Source of the DNA: Aplysia californica
Lineage: Eukaryota; Mollusca; Gastropoda; Aplysiida; Aplysiidae
DNA: 51,880 bases
NCBI RefSeq assembly: GCF_000002075.1
Contig: NW_004797457.1
Coordinates: forward strand, 955,324-1,007,203
Reading direction: 5' to 3'
A program made the position numbers and the translations under genes. Below, in pieces: positions 21,901 to 36,400 of this stretch. Within the stretch, counting starts at the first letter, position 1. Every line of letters starts with the position of its first letter. The notes below the pieces were generated by a model, which was not told the origin of the DNA, ran no database searches, and saw nothing but the letters and a program-made list of their open reading frames with translations.

Positions 21901-24288
21901 GGGTTATACTTTTATTTAAGTAAGGAATTCATCCACAATTTAATTTTTACAAATTACAAGATTTCTTAATAATGGGAAAGAAAGACAAAGAAAACGAACT
22001 GCCTGTTACTTTTCTTTCCCCAGCCAGTGAGATGAGTGTACCAGTGATAGGAAAATCAAAATTCTTTGTGGAAATGTCTGTTGCTTGCTCAGATCCAGGC
22101 CCAAATTTATATACCGGTATATTCAGTTTTACTGGTCTGTCACCACCAGAATTTTATGGCAATCCATATTTCTTTCCAATTCCAAAATATAACACCTCTC
22201 TGCATGACTGGTTTTTATGCGCAAACCCAATATATGTCTGTCATATTGACCTTTTGCTTAAAGGCCAATTCCATTAGTAAATGAACGTTCTTAACACATC
22301 AAAGCAACACACTTGAACATTTGTAATAATATTGATAGTGGTATATCACAGGAGTAAATCACAGGCGTCATGTGTTTTCAACAATTCTTTAAATAATATA
22401 TATATCTGTAATTACAATTGATGGGTGCTTCCCTTTAAGAATGAATTCATTTAAAGTGAGCCAAAGGCTAAAAAGAGCCCAGACTTGTGTAAACAGACAA
22501 TATACTTTTGCTGTAAATTACCCTTTGAACAAAAAGTATTTCATGATTGAATGATGATCGTATTTTCTCTGTATGCAAAATGTCAAAATATGACCCTTAT
22601 CAGTGCCGTAAAAAATAGTACACTGGCAGGATTACTTACCATTTGCATTATTGATGTGCAAAACGCCACAAAACAAAAATGTGACCTTGCATTCTCTATG
22701 TGTATTGAACTGTGTATGTAAGTGCATAATATGTGATTAAAGATTTGGGGCTACGCTAAATAATGAAAAACCTCAGTCCATTGACATCGTATTGCAGATT
22801 ATAGTCTTACAGTATTTACTACTAAACTTGAAACACAAATGAGACCCTAGAAAGTCTTTTAAAACCCAATTCAATCAAACCGATTTATCATTCAATGGCA
22901 CAATGAGCCAACTATACACAAAACACGCAATATCACCATCTTTCTCATCGGCAAAGTAGTGATATCTTTGGAATTTGCAGAAGCATGAGGCACCGTTTTG
23001 TCCCTGCCACCGCTTCATCAGAACAACGATAACGAAAAGAAAAAGATAAATAAAATAAGGACAAATAAATGTCAGTGCTTTCAAAGCCAATATAAAAATT
23101 ACAGTCTGACTTCTATCCCATTGCACTAATACAACACCATGTATTACAGGACAGAAAGAAGAGACAGCACAAATCACATGTCCAGACCATGCAATAAAAC
23201 CATCCTAGAACAAACCAATACTTCCACGTCAAATTTTGTTCTCACAGGAAAACCACTGACAACCATAAAGGTAAACAAAAGCAGGACAACGTAGTGAGAC
23301 AGCACAATAGTCTAAACATTTGAGCTGTCCAAAATGGGGAGAGCGCAGTTGCTTCATAGATAAAAACATAAAGGTCAGTCACATGCAAGGTTGTATGTAT
23401 TAGCCCCAACTCACATCCATCTTTCATTTCATTCCACCAAACAAGCAGCCTTGTACGATCAAAGGTCATTCATACCATGAATCTAAAAGACGGCAGGTAG
23501 GGGCTGAATTATGATGAATACTTGTATGACATACCCTAAAACTAAGTACAAAAATTTGGCCAAATAAGCACCTTACCACACCTAAAGTAAGTACAAATTT
23601 ATTGACCTAAACAGTAGGACACAAATGCTACTTAATATTTCTCACAAAAGCCCCAAAGGCTTCACTTCTGTCCTTGCATGTTGTAACCAAAGAAACCTTA
23701 AGATATTCACCACAAGTAGACACGAAACAACATATAGCTGGATTGTTGACAGACAGCTAGAACTGAAGAACAAAATACGATCTTTAAAACCAACAGTGAG
23801 AAGACCCTGTCCACAGTAGTATAAGCCAGGATACACTCCTTACAAGCATATACACACACAGCTACAGCAAACTGCCCTTACTGTAACAGAGCAGTCCAAC
23901 AGGAAAAACAAAAATCAACAAACAGCCTGCAAAGGTGCTGCCATCATTTTAAGTCAAAATAAAAGGATACCTGACCTGGATGCTCAAGAACCGTTTTTCA
24001 AAAGTATTAAATAGAGCAACGGAACATTTCCTCTGACTTCCACAATTCTTACAATTATAACCATTATATGACGGGGGAAAGAAAAAAACTGTTCCGAGTA
24101 TCAAAACCAGGTACACAAACAGTATTAACTCACCATAAATAACACAAAGAACACTCATATGTGTGTTCTAAAAATGCAAATGCACATCCATAGTTTGTAC
24201 ACAATGCAACAAAAATAAAATACCACTTATCTGTAGAGCCTCACCTTTCCCTTTCACTGTTCCCAGCCCAAAAGACAAATGTGCCTGC
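18960..24288 (-). other. Probable long 3'UTR of CELF
   Basis: Downstream of the CELF stop the minus strand is continuously A/U-rich with long U-runs and several AATAAA motifs (for example complementary to 19018-19023, 21325-21335, 21870-21880). No mobile element or other gene interrupts it. Long, U-rich 3'UTRs with UGU/UUUGUUU elements are usual for this gene family, and such elements occur here (for example opposite 19845-19860). The true 3' end cannot be read from sequence; the boundary given is a guess. Confidence 0.4.
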
Positions 24289-24416
24289 TTAGTACGGTTT
24301 GCTGTCATTCTTGGGGCGCTTGAGCTGCACCTTGAGTCGCTTCATGCCAATCTGGAAGCCGTTCATGGACTGGATGGCTCCCTGAGCAGCGACTGGATTA
24401 TCATAGCTCACAAATC
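24289..24416 (-). CDS. CELF1: CELF last coding exon (end of RRM3, stop)
   Basis: Encodes the RNP1 end (G)[19 protein letters not shown], the last strand [20 protein letters not shown] and Y, then TAA (24291-24289). The acceptor is TTTGTAG. Nearly identical to vertebrate CELF1/2. Confidence 0.97.
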
Positions 24417-27400
24417 CTACAAAGACAAAAAGATACAGTTTGGAGGTAATTTTTCGTGTGGTAGAGGCAATTAACTCACTGAGGACCAAAACATGTATTT
24501 GAACTTCCTGTTTCCAGCTTACACAAAAAGATATTTAAGCTCGACATTCAACCTTAACTTAACCTCATTTCCCTGGTCTAAACCATGTTTATTATCAAAA
24601 GCCATAACCCATCAATTATAATTGAATCTTGCTCTTTGCCTGTTATTTATGGAACATGACTTTGTTGTCTAGATCTAGACAAGTCTAATTACTTTGGATC
24701 AAGTATACCATAGGACTGGATCTGGCTTTCTAAATCTACTTCAATCTATTTGGTCTAGACTATAATAAACTATATTTGAAAAGTGGTATAATCCAGAATC
24801 AAAGTGCAGCAACACCAGAACTCACTCCCAGGCTGAAGAGGAAAACATGTTTAAATCACTACCTCTTTTCAATAAGCAATAAGAGGGCAATGTAAGTTTT
24901 CAGGTAACGGTCTTCTCTCAAATTAAAATCAACTACAGTAAGCACCCACTACCTCTTGACCCATGTAATAACACATGAACTTACCAAAGCATTTGCTCAG
25001 GTTAGTTTGTTTATCAATAAAAACTTTTGCAGAGACAATTGTGCCAAAGGGCATGAACATCTGCATAAGATCTCCATCTCCGAATTCCTGAGGCAAGTGA
25101 TAGATGAAAAGATTGGCTCCATCTGGACCTGTATGAGAAATATTTGTAACCTAGTAAAACTGCTTATACTTGTGTCATAAGTCAAAAGGTCAAAATCAGT
25201 ACAACAGGCATTTAATGTCCCTTTTATAATGGACAGGTAGTTTCAAAACTTTTTGACAACTTTATACACAACATGCACAGAAATGTCAGTCTAAAACAAA
25301 AATATATATTGACTTGAATTTTAAAACGAACCAATACACACAAACGTATACACATTTTTTTTTAAAAATGTTTATCCACCAGTTATTCTTTTACTAAACC
25401 ACATCACAACTTGTCAAGCCCCCACCCCTCTTCCCCCTAAATAACATTCATACTTGCTTAAAAAAACAAACAACTAAGCATTGGACATTCATGATGTGAT
25501 TTAACCATACTTACCCTCTGTCTGTTTTCCGCCTACGTTAGCATTATTGGCTTGCATTTGAGCTGCTGCCTGTGTGTTGAAGGCATTGGGGAAGGAAGCT
25601 GGAAACAAAAACAAACACCTTGCTACACTGACAAACACTTTACTCTTATCAGGAAACGCCACACTTACAAAAACTAAACAAGCCTTTAACAGAGACTTAG
25701 GGAAATCCCTTTTCCAAAAATGTATGTCTCAGAAAATAAAACTCTCAAAATTACTCGCCCTTGTCTTCAAAAAAAAAAAAGATTCGACATAAAAAAACAA
25801 GACTTGTGAAGAAGTGAAAAGACAGGAGTCAAAAAAAAATATATTTTATCAAATTGTTACACAACATACTAATCTAATAATCAACTTACATCCAAAGAAC
25901 CCACATGCGCACATTCATCAATAATAAATTTGACTTAAAAAACACCTCGGATCTTCAAGCAGTTTTAGGATGAGCAATTTAAGATTTCCAGTAAAGTCCA
26001 TCTCCAGGAGAACACAAAAACCTAAACAGTACAAACCTGCATACTGCTGAATGCCGGAGTATGCCTGACTCAGGGCATCCATGTTGTTGGAATTGTTGGT
26101 GCCAAAGCCGTTCATGTTGTTGCCTCCCATGTTGTTACCACCCATGCCGCCCATTCCTCCGGAGTTGTTGCCCATGTTGCCTGAAAATTGAGCCATGCAA
26201 CAATAACTTCACAGCACTTTGCGAGACATGGGCACACATGGAAAGCAGAAGCTTTATTTTTTAAAATATGCATTTAGCTACTTGTATTAAACAACGGCTT
26301 TATAACTAACTGCATGCCTGAAGGTCTTGAATGAAGAAGCTACCTACTCCTTTTACAACTATAATTCATCAAAGGACAAAGGATACACCACTACAACAGC
26401 AATCAACAGAACAAGAAGTAACAAACTAAAAACACCATTTTTAAACATAAAGAAACAAAGACAAAACGCACAAAACAAAGGACAGCACTATGACAACAAT
26501 GGGTGTCCTTACCAAACTGATTTCCCCGAAGCGCTTTACAAGGCAAAAAAAAAAAAAAGAGGGGGAGAGAGGGAAAAAAAAGGACATAAGTACTTTCTTC
26601 CCAAGCATAAATGAAAAGACAAAGCAAAACAAACGCAAACTGAGCTTTATGCTGTCAGCACTTCTAGCAATATGTTTTTTAAAGCACATAAAATCTATGA
26701 AGACTAGTAATCGCATGCTCAAATCAGGGTGACCGCCAAACCAGATTTTAGCACTCCTACAGTCCTAAAATGAGCGCAAGTTTACTCTGTCGCGCAAGAC
26801 CTCAAATGTGCGTAATTAAACCCCACAAATCAGCTGGGTCTAGTTCTGTACGGAGGTTTAGCCACAAGCACAGGGTGGATTTGTATTGGGAAATAAAAAT
26901 CTGCACATCAATACCAAATTTGCCAGTATTACTTGTCTGCTAGACTAATATATAATTGATAACACAGATCAAGTCTCGGGGATGAAAAGGAAACGAGGTT
27001 TCATTTTTTCCCCACTTAGATTTGCAAGTTATTCGAAAACTTGTGCAAAATGCGGATGAGGAAAGTAACACTATACAAGACGGGTGGTTGGGGTTCATAT
27101 ATGTCACGAGTTAGCCAGAAACAGACAGCAAGTCCACGGGCACTGATGCAATTGCTGCCCTGGCTATTAAGCTTAGTTGAAAATCGGTCCAGACAATAAC
27201 AACACACACCTCTTGACTCCCGAGTCCAATCGAGGAAAGGGGCGGTGCACGATGATGCACTGACCATGAGGACCCCAATAGCAGCTTCCATTACACATTG
27301 CACTCGCACAGCGTTTTAAAAAAAAAGCATTTTTGTGGTTTGGAAGACAAATGTAATGCTAGATCAGTTTTATCATACTCCTCGCGTAAAACTCGTTCTT

Positions 27401-30400
27401 GAAATGATACAAACATCCCAGACAAGAAGCGAACAAGATCTTCTTTCTTTAGAGCTTGCAAAACAAAAATTTTTTTGGGGCAGGTTCTCCTGGATAAACT
27501 CACTGACCTCTTTTACGTCTGGGGTGTTTCCTGAGTGATTACTAAAAGAATTTGTAGGTCTAGCAGATTCCTGGGGCCTGGCGGTCACCCAAGCCAAATG
27601 AGTTAAAGCAATATTTTGAAATAAAAAAAAAGAGAAGCCCCACTGTACTCACATGACAAACAATGGACACACATTTAAACACAGACACATTTCTCTATAT
27701 TCATATGACCTGTTGTGCAACAGTAAATCATTCACATCCCAACAATAAAAACTTTTAAAAACCATTAAAATAAATAATGGCTTTAAATACTACAATACAA
27801 GAAAAGGAAAATAAACACACAGTACCCCCAACATGCATTACAACACATTAAGCAAAACAGCTGAGGATATTATCCCACATTGTTTCAGATAAGATTTGTC
27901 TGAATAATGTATTTCACTAGTAAATATTTCATTTCAAAGTCCTGGTCTATTGTAACTATATAGGTCATTATTTCTTATATGCTCAGCTAACCAAACACAT
28001 AATTGGAGATTCCATCCTTTTTTATAAGTCATTCGATAAAAACTACATACTTTCTTCCAGCTACCAGCTAATGTGTGCAACAATGTCACTCAGCTCAATT
28101 TCTTAATGCAAAGCTTAAAGAAAAAAATCTCGGATTAAAATTTCTTATAATTGTACGTACACTCACCAGAGTTTCCGTTATTTGCCCCCATCTGGCCAAA
28201 GTTCCCCATGCCACCTGAAGACAAAAAAATGTCAAGCCTCATTACACATGAACATCAAGTGCAAGCAGGGGAAAAAAACAACCCAAAAAACTCCCAGAAA
28301 CAACCTATTCTTGCAAGTCTTATCCCCATATACCTGGGCAGGAAGAAAAAACTCCCAGAATGAACAAAACTTGTCAATCCGCACCCAGTCACGCAAAGAC
28401 TAAGAGAGTCAGTATGACATCTGACAGAGTGATTGAAAACCCTAGAAGGCCCACAGATGATGGACTCTTCCTTCAAAGAACCTCTTCGAAGAATGGTTAT
28501 AAATGACAATAGCAATTTTGCTTCAGTTGGCATTACTGTATCCATCGATAATCAATAAAAATGTACCACTTGCTTGTGCTATGTTTGCAAAATAATGATA
28601 CAACACTGTTTTGCTTATTTACATACTTGTTCGAGTGGAAGTCTCTCTCTAAGTCACTACTGCTGGTAACTCTTACAAAGTAGACAATTTCAAGAATGAT
28701 ACCCACAAATATATGTAACCCCCGGACTATACAATAATAATAGTTAACAATGTCTTAAACATGCAAACAAAAACTGGCATTACTCAATAGTTAGCCACTC
28801 CTTTGATACACACTAATTTACTTGAGTTTGTTGAAAGCACACAAACACACACAAAAAAACAACATATGGTCATTAAAGCCAACAAAAAAAAATAACTGAC
28901 ACATTTCATTAAATGTTGTTGCTGAAAACACACAAAAGCACTTATATCATTTTCCAATATAATGAAGATGTACATATAAGCCTGCAAACTTTCACACAAG
29001 AGATACAACTTGATTTGAGCAAAAAACGCAAAAAGATTACGAGATCATCATTGCACAGGGAAAATGTAAATTGACAGACAAAATAAAAAGGCACAAGAGA
29101 GTAAAGAGCTAGCATTAGTGCCTTCCAACCATCTGCACTATCAACTGGTGCAAAAAGTTATGCTCTATGAAGAAGCTTGCTGGTGAGACAATGCTCATGT
29201 TATAAAAATTAAGAATACATGACTACGAACGGAAAGCCAAATGTAGAAGTAATTTACAATTCAAGACTTAAAAGAATAATACATACACACTACTGACACA
29301 ATAATGGTAACCTCTAGCTAAGAAAATGGCAAAACATTACTGGGTATACAAATGTAGATGAACAGAGGAACTACAGTGGGATGAAAAAATGCAAGGGAAA
29401 TAATTCGTACTTCAGGAAAACAAAAGGGTGTGTCATCTCATCTCGAACTAGAAGAGGACAAACAAAATAACTTTGCTACCTGTATAGTGCTAGACAACCA
29501 ATAACTTGCGATAAAAAATATTGGAAAATGAAGCTACGTACTATTACTATGATACAAGTTATAAAATGAACACTTGCATCGGTTCTCGGGTTAGTTGCTG
29601 AAACTGAAATCTGAAGCAAACATTTAAGATTGTCCTGTGTTGAAAACAGCCAACTGCACTAAGAACTTTATTATTATTATTGTTCAAGTTTGTTTTTTTC
29701 TGGCTATGCACTAAAAGAAAATGATCGCATTACACAATCATATCAATAGAAATTTACACCAAAAATATACAATCTAAAATAAAGCATGCAATGATTATCA
29801 GATAAATGCAACAGAACTTTTTTTTGTGCACACAGCTATGGGTCCAAAGAGCAAACAATGAGGTGTTTACGCGTTCCAGGATATCAATGATCATTCAAAG
29901 AAATGGAACCACAGGAGACACAGGAAAGCCAACATAAAATACAATCAATATTATACGGATATACACAACTGCAAGAGCTGAGAAAATTTTACATTATATA
30001 TGCAATACAATGTTGAAAACCAGAACCTACTACACCGCTTGAAAGTGCAAAAGCATCATTTGAAACAAAGAAGCAGCTTCAAAGTAGTACACCAAACAAT
30101 TTTTCACAAACAAAATTCCCTTCAGACTTCAGTCCTGGTATTGTTCAGCTCAGAAACCCAAGAAATTTCCCCCTCAACCGTGAAAATAGATGCCATTGAT
30201 GTTAAGAATAAGAAGTAACAAATATCTGCATCAGTACGGAGCAAAGACAGGAAAACAACCAACCCTTCCTCATGGTGCGTAAAAAGAAGGTAAGCACAGT
30301 GGTTCTAGGACCATCAGGTCAGGGATTATTTTACAGCACCATTTTATGCGGAGGAAATATAAAAAAGAAATAACTGACTAATCGTCACCAAGAGGAATCA

Positions 30401-33400
30401 AAATTACTGTTTTATAACAGAATCAGGAAATGCCAACAAATCTCAAGGGCTTTTTGAAGATGACATGGCTTACATTAATCCATGTTAGAGAAAATTTGAA
30501 ACCCCAACATCAAAGGCACTGCTGAACCCCCCTTTATAAAAAAAAAGATTTCCTGAAGCATAAGAAAATGAGCGGGGGGAGGGTAGGGTGTCAAAATGTT
30601 TCACAGCAATCATAATTCCGAGTACAAAAGGTGAGAAAAATACAAACAACTCCCTATCTATCACTGCCACAGCAAAAGACCAAAATCAAAAGAAACACCA
30701 AAAATGTTGCACTTTAAATACTAAAGCATGTGGACTTCCATAAAAAAAAACAGAAATTGCTCACAAGGAGATAACTGCTGAAAGAAAGCTGAATAATGAT
30801 TCGAAGTAAAAAGCCAGTAAACTGAAACTACCCCGAGCTAAAAAAACCCAACTGTTAGAATTACAAGCAACTAAAGCTGCCAATCTCAAAACAGAACAAG
30901 CCACCACAAAGATATAAAGGGAACAAAGACTGAGCACCAACAAAATTCACTTCAAGCTCAAAGAACCAGTAGTCCGAAGCCATATGGTACTGATGAGGGG
31001 AGGTTTTCACATGCAACAACCAACCATCACATGAACTTACATAACTTATACCAAAGTTTCAATGAGACCATTAAATGTAATCATTATCAAAGCTTTATAA
31101 TTTAGGCATATCTTAATCCTTTTAAAAGTAGCAATGAAATTGGAAAGCAATGCCACCCAAGCATTTACAAACGACAACAATAAGAAGGAAAAAGTAATTG
31201 CTGTCTTTCGATTGAGCTTTCTTTCCAATCACTTTACAATCCGATTATCATCATTTTTGCTACAACCACAGTAATGGTTGCTAGGAAGTTGGTGTGTACC
31301 TATGGACTCCTAAGTAGTCAAGCCACATTTTATAGAATGTTTCCAGATTATGTATCTTTAATCAACAGTTACAATAAGAGGCTCAAACATCAAATGGAGG
31401 CATCAAAGGAACAATCTACAGCTCTTTGCCAAACCATTGTCACTCTGCAAATAGCAGGCATGCTTTAGCAATAAACTATGCCGGGCTTTTTGAAAATAAA
31501 CTTGTGCTGTAGCGAAAGACGAATTACAGCTGGGGTGGGGCCTTAGCTAGAATTAAGGAACACTCTTTGCAATTTTCTACATCAGTCATCTATTTTGTAC
31601 CTCAGGGGGGAAAAAAGCCAATTTGTAGGGTCAAACGATTTCTCTAGCTAAAGCCCCAACACGAAGGGGAGAAACGGGAAGGAAAAGGTACAAACAGAAA
31701 GCAATGCTCGTTTACTCAGCTGATTGCCCACCTTGATTGTTATTGCCCCCGGAGTTCATGCCTTGCTGATTGGAGTTGTTTGCCATCGACCCCAAACTGG
31801 CCAGAGCCGCAAGGAGAGCTGCCGCAAGATCAGAGACTACTGGTCACAGACTAGGCAAACATACACACGCGCACACTGGTAAGCAAATCAGTCATGCACT
31901 GAACCCAATTTAAGAGTGTAGATTGTTCACAAAAGCTTTCCATTAAAAGGATGGTTGACACAAAGAAATGTGTGATATAGTAGAGTGAAACCCTGCCATA
32001 ACTTGACCAAGTGTGGACGATTTACTTAATCTAAATTCATATATTCACACACCAAAAGCTCAGATTCATTTTTTTAAACAGTGGAATAAATACTGTCTCT
32101 GTGCTCAATTTCCTTTGACCCGATTTTGCACTTCCAGCAAAATATTTTTTATACAAAACCCCAGAAAACAAAGTTACAACAGGGTTCCACCTCTTCTGGT
32201 CAGAAATCACATCACAAATATTCAGAAGAGCTAAACAACTCTCAAAGGCACCCAATACAGCATAAAATGTGGGACTATAGTCCTTTGATTACTCAGGGTC
32301 TCTCCTCTAAAACCAACGCAAGATCTAAGAACAGAAAGCAGAGAAGCACTGTCAGGGACCATACTCTTTCAAAATAAAGAAAAAGATACACAAAGAGACC
32401 TCCCGACGCATTAAAAAAAGAATCACCACAGTAAGGACAATGATTGAAACAAGTGCTACAATAAGTAGGCGGCAACCTTCAAGTACCAAGTCAAGTTCAA
32501 ATAAGAGCAACTATCCTTATACCAGATATTAAAGACTTTAGGCACTGCGCATCCTTAGCAATATGGTAGCATGGACAAGATTAATAATTAACTCCACTGA
32601 AGTAAATTTTGTTCATGCACGAAAGTTGGAAGCACAAAAACCACAACTGGGATTTCAGTCAACATAAGAGGCTACTGACCACAATTATCTGTACCATTGT
32701 GAGTGCCATTTACAAGAGACCAAGAAAACAAGTTTTGAGTACCAACTGCCATTTGGGACATATAGGACAACATTTTACACCAACCTCACAAAGAATAAAA
32801 ATGTAAGCATATATACAAAAGACTGATGAAAGGTACAAAACTCCCCCACTATTGCCAAGTTTACAATCCATCTGTTAGATTTGTTACTTATCTATTAGTT
32901 AGAACGCAGTGGTAATATTAAGTTGGGAAAAATTGCAACCTCCTACAAAGGCCCTCACTTGAATCCCTTGATCAGAAACTCAAGTTACTGATGAAACTTT
33001 ACAAAAACCATGATAAAAGTATTCTCCGTAAATTGTGTACTCTCAGCAAGAAGCAGAACACCATTACCTCTGCATTCAAGTATACAGACTACAGATTCAC
33101 ATCACAAAGAATGATCTTCTTACAATTAGTTATTTTGGACGAAGGAAAAATTTCCTTAGAGAAATAGATAACGCAAAAATATCCCCAAGTTTCTTTTCCC
33201 CTTTTAAGATTTGAACTCCTGATCGCACTTAAGAAAAACAACGGGAAAAAAACAACAACACAGGAACATTAGTACACAATGGGAACATTTTACACAAGTA
33301 CCCTTTACCCATCCTACTGAGCATATGACCACAAAAAATGTGCTTTCAACAGAACTATTGAAGATAAGAACACACATTTCTAAAAACCAACATAACACAC

Positions 33401-36400
33401 AAGCGCAAACAATCACTTGACAAACATATGCCGTTTTAAAAAAAATCAGTATAAATCCTGCCCTCCCTTAATACTGATGAAAGAAAACAACCTGTTTGTA
33501 TAATTGAATATGCACAGTCAACGGAATAAACATAAGTGCAAAGGAAACTTCCTGTGTTTTCAACAAAGAAAACAAGTGACATAAATTACAGGTAAAGATG
33601 AACAAACAAAACCCTCAATCCCCTGTGTTTCCTAGACAAGTTATTTAACAACAACAACAAAAAAGAAAATGAAAGAAGAGCAGCAAATGACAACTTTACT
33701 GAGTGAGAGAGAAAGAGAGAGAGAAAGTCAAGGAACTCAAAATACGATATTTTTGATGGTATAACCACTACCGGCCTGTCATGATCAGAAGACATCCACT
33801 TATTCTCAGAGTTAATATGAAGAGAAAACTAAAGCAAAAGAAAGAACATGCACTTTATTAGGACTTTCACATTAATACTATACCGGGATTTAAAACTATG
33901 ACAAATTTGTGAGACGAAAATAGTTTACTAACACTTAGACTAAAAAATCATTGCATGCTTTTCTGATGAAAGGGAACTTCAAATGCATGAAATTCAAATG
34001 TTTTCTAGTCAATAGCCAAAGGGGTTCGGGACATATTGAAATTGTGTTGGCATCTAAACATGCTTTGCAAACTTGAAGTTGTACATTTAAAAAAGTGAGG
34101 GAAAAAAATGTATTACAGCACAGGAATGGATTTTAATTCATGCATTATGCACTATACGACAACAAACAAATCACAATCCATTCTGACGTAATATTACCAT
34201 TGCAAAAACTATGTGGACAAGTGTTAAATTTTTTTTACAGGTACACATGAACCGAAAACAGTCACATCTCAAACCTAACTGTCACCACAACTGTCTCTTT
34301 ATGTGTAACAATACTATAGTTTAACATAATAATATAATGAACACAGGAACTTAAAGATTGTGAGAGATCACTTCCGGCTTACATACTAATCAGAACTTAC
34401 CAGGATTATTACCAGCTGCTGCAGCTGCAGCGGCAATTAACTGCTGCATGTTGAGTCCCATTCCGCCAGCTGAAGAACAATACATATGTAAAGAAAATAT
34501 AACCCAAACAGAAAGAAATTTAAAAGTAAAAAGAAAAAAAACCACAACATACTGCCCATCAAATGTGAATTGAATTAAAATTTGTAGCAATGAAAAGATG
34601 CCCAAGCGGCTATTTGTTGCTATAGAAAAACGAGTACATAAAAGATACAGGTAAACAAAGAAGCAGTAACGAGAATCCCCAGTCTTTAGTCCTTACAGAT
34701 AAACACTACCATCTGACAAAATGATTGTATTCACAATTGAGAAAGCAAAATTGAATTTACCTTGGTTGTTAAAATTGCCCATGTTTCCGGCTGCCACCTG
34801 CTGTAACAACTGCTGTAAACAGAAAAAAGACAAGAACTTGAGCATTTTCCTAAAGGAAGAAACATGGACTCCTATCACAAAACAAACATCCAATTCTAGC
34901 ACAAGCCAAAAAAAAAAAAAGACCCTTCAGCCATCTGTGTGAAAAAAGTGGAGGACAATTTTTTTTTAAATTGGGGTTGGTGGATGTTGAAAATTTCATG
35001 CAACCAGTAAGAGCCACAATGAAATGATCTTACTAAACCGCTTACCACCCACCAGCTATTACTAAACTAAAAAGCAAGGAAATTTTCAAAAGTAAAATAC
35101 AGGCACATCAGTCTATGCACAAAACAAAATAAAGGACGGAAAAGCAACTTTGTCTAGTTGGGGCTCTGGACCTTTCTCAGCAGTAGAACATCTGATCAAA
35201 ATACAAGCATGTCACTCAATGTGAAACCAGTCAGCCGTATATCTTACAGCCTGGGCCTGTTAACATATCCCTACCTCAGTGCTTTCTTGTCGTATCTCCA
35301 TTTTCCATAACAGAAAAAAATGTGACATCTTGTCAAGCTCACTCTTTGTTATGAACTGTTTCCACTTATTTTTTTTTTTATGCGAGCGCTGTAAAACCCC
35401 ACACTTTAAAAAAAAAGGAAAAAAAGAGATATGACAAGAAAGCAATGGGGCCGCGATATATCAGATGATAATGAATGAAAATTCAGACAAAAACCACAAC
35501 ATAAAAACTTCCTTTTCTAACAACAGCTTTTTTCTACCTACCTACCTCCACAATGTTACCCGCCCTGGCGGGTGAACAGTTTTTCATAAATTGATACCAA
35601 CAAAAACATTTCTCACTGTGCAGCATTTCATTACAAATGATTACAGCTTGTATTTTAAAAAACACCTTTTATCCCACCATTGTTATTAAAATTTCAGGCT
35701 TCTCTGCCCAAACCTGAAAATTGTCCATACATTTTTTTCAAAACCCAAGATGACAAAAAATGTCGGGAAAATCTGTAAAAGCGATAGCGGACCCAAGAGC
35801 AGTGCCATTTAACAGCAGAAAAACTGATTCTAAATACTGATGATACGAATATCCTTTTCAAATGACTTAATTCATCAAGAAAACTCTCTTTATCATAAAA
35901 AATAATTTGCAGTGTCTCTAAAACATTGATCACAACTACAAAAGGTAGCTGAGCAATGAATTCTATGCTCTTTTCGTAAGGTGTGAGAGACTGGATCATC
36001 CTAGGTCACATACTAAGCCTCCCTTACTCCTGTCCATGCAACAACCCCTACCCCGATAACTTTGTCATTGTTGCTGATTTGCAAAAATGCTGTGCTTTTA
36101 CTTCCCTGCTCCCACTGGAAACAACCCACCTGGTATGGATTCGCTGCTCCGCAAGACTGTGGGTCTTGCTGCTTGCCATTCGCAAGACCCTGGCCCAAGG
36201 ACTGGTTATGAAATTAAATCCAAAAATAAAAGTGAAAGTGATTTCATAGCTTAAACAAATCTCAATGGTTATCCTAGCGCCTCCAAAAGACGTAGGCAGA
36301 GACCAGAGATGAGAATGCAAATGTATGCTCAAAGAACACGGAGAGGAGATTAACCATTGCTTTAAACGGCGTTCCAAAAGGCCAGGGCAGTGAAAAAGAC

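Noticed and set aside
25918-26196. CELF exon extended past 26037
   Set aside because: The extra residues are intron read-through after a GTTTGT donor; the next exon continues the family sequence.
27373-27597. Extra CELF exon in the 26-28 kb intron
   Set aside because: Coding-like peptide, but no splice pair with phase 1 on both sides.
28838-28860. CRISPR-like or other array of short repeats
   Set aside because: Simple dinucleotide-type tract; no spaced repeats anywhere in the window.
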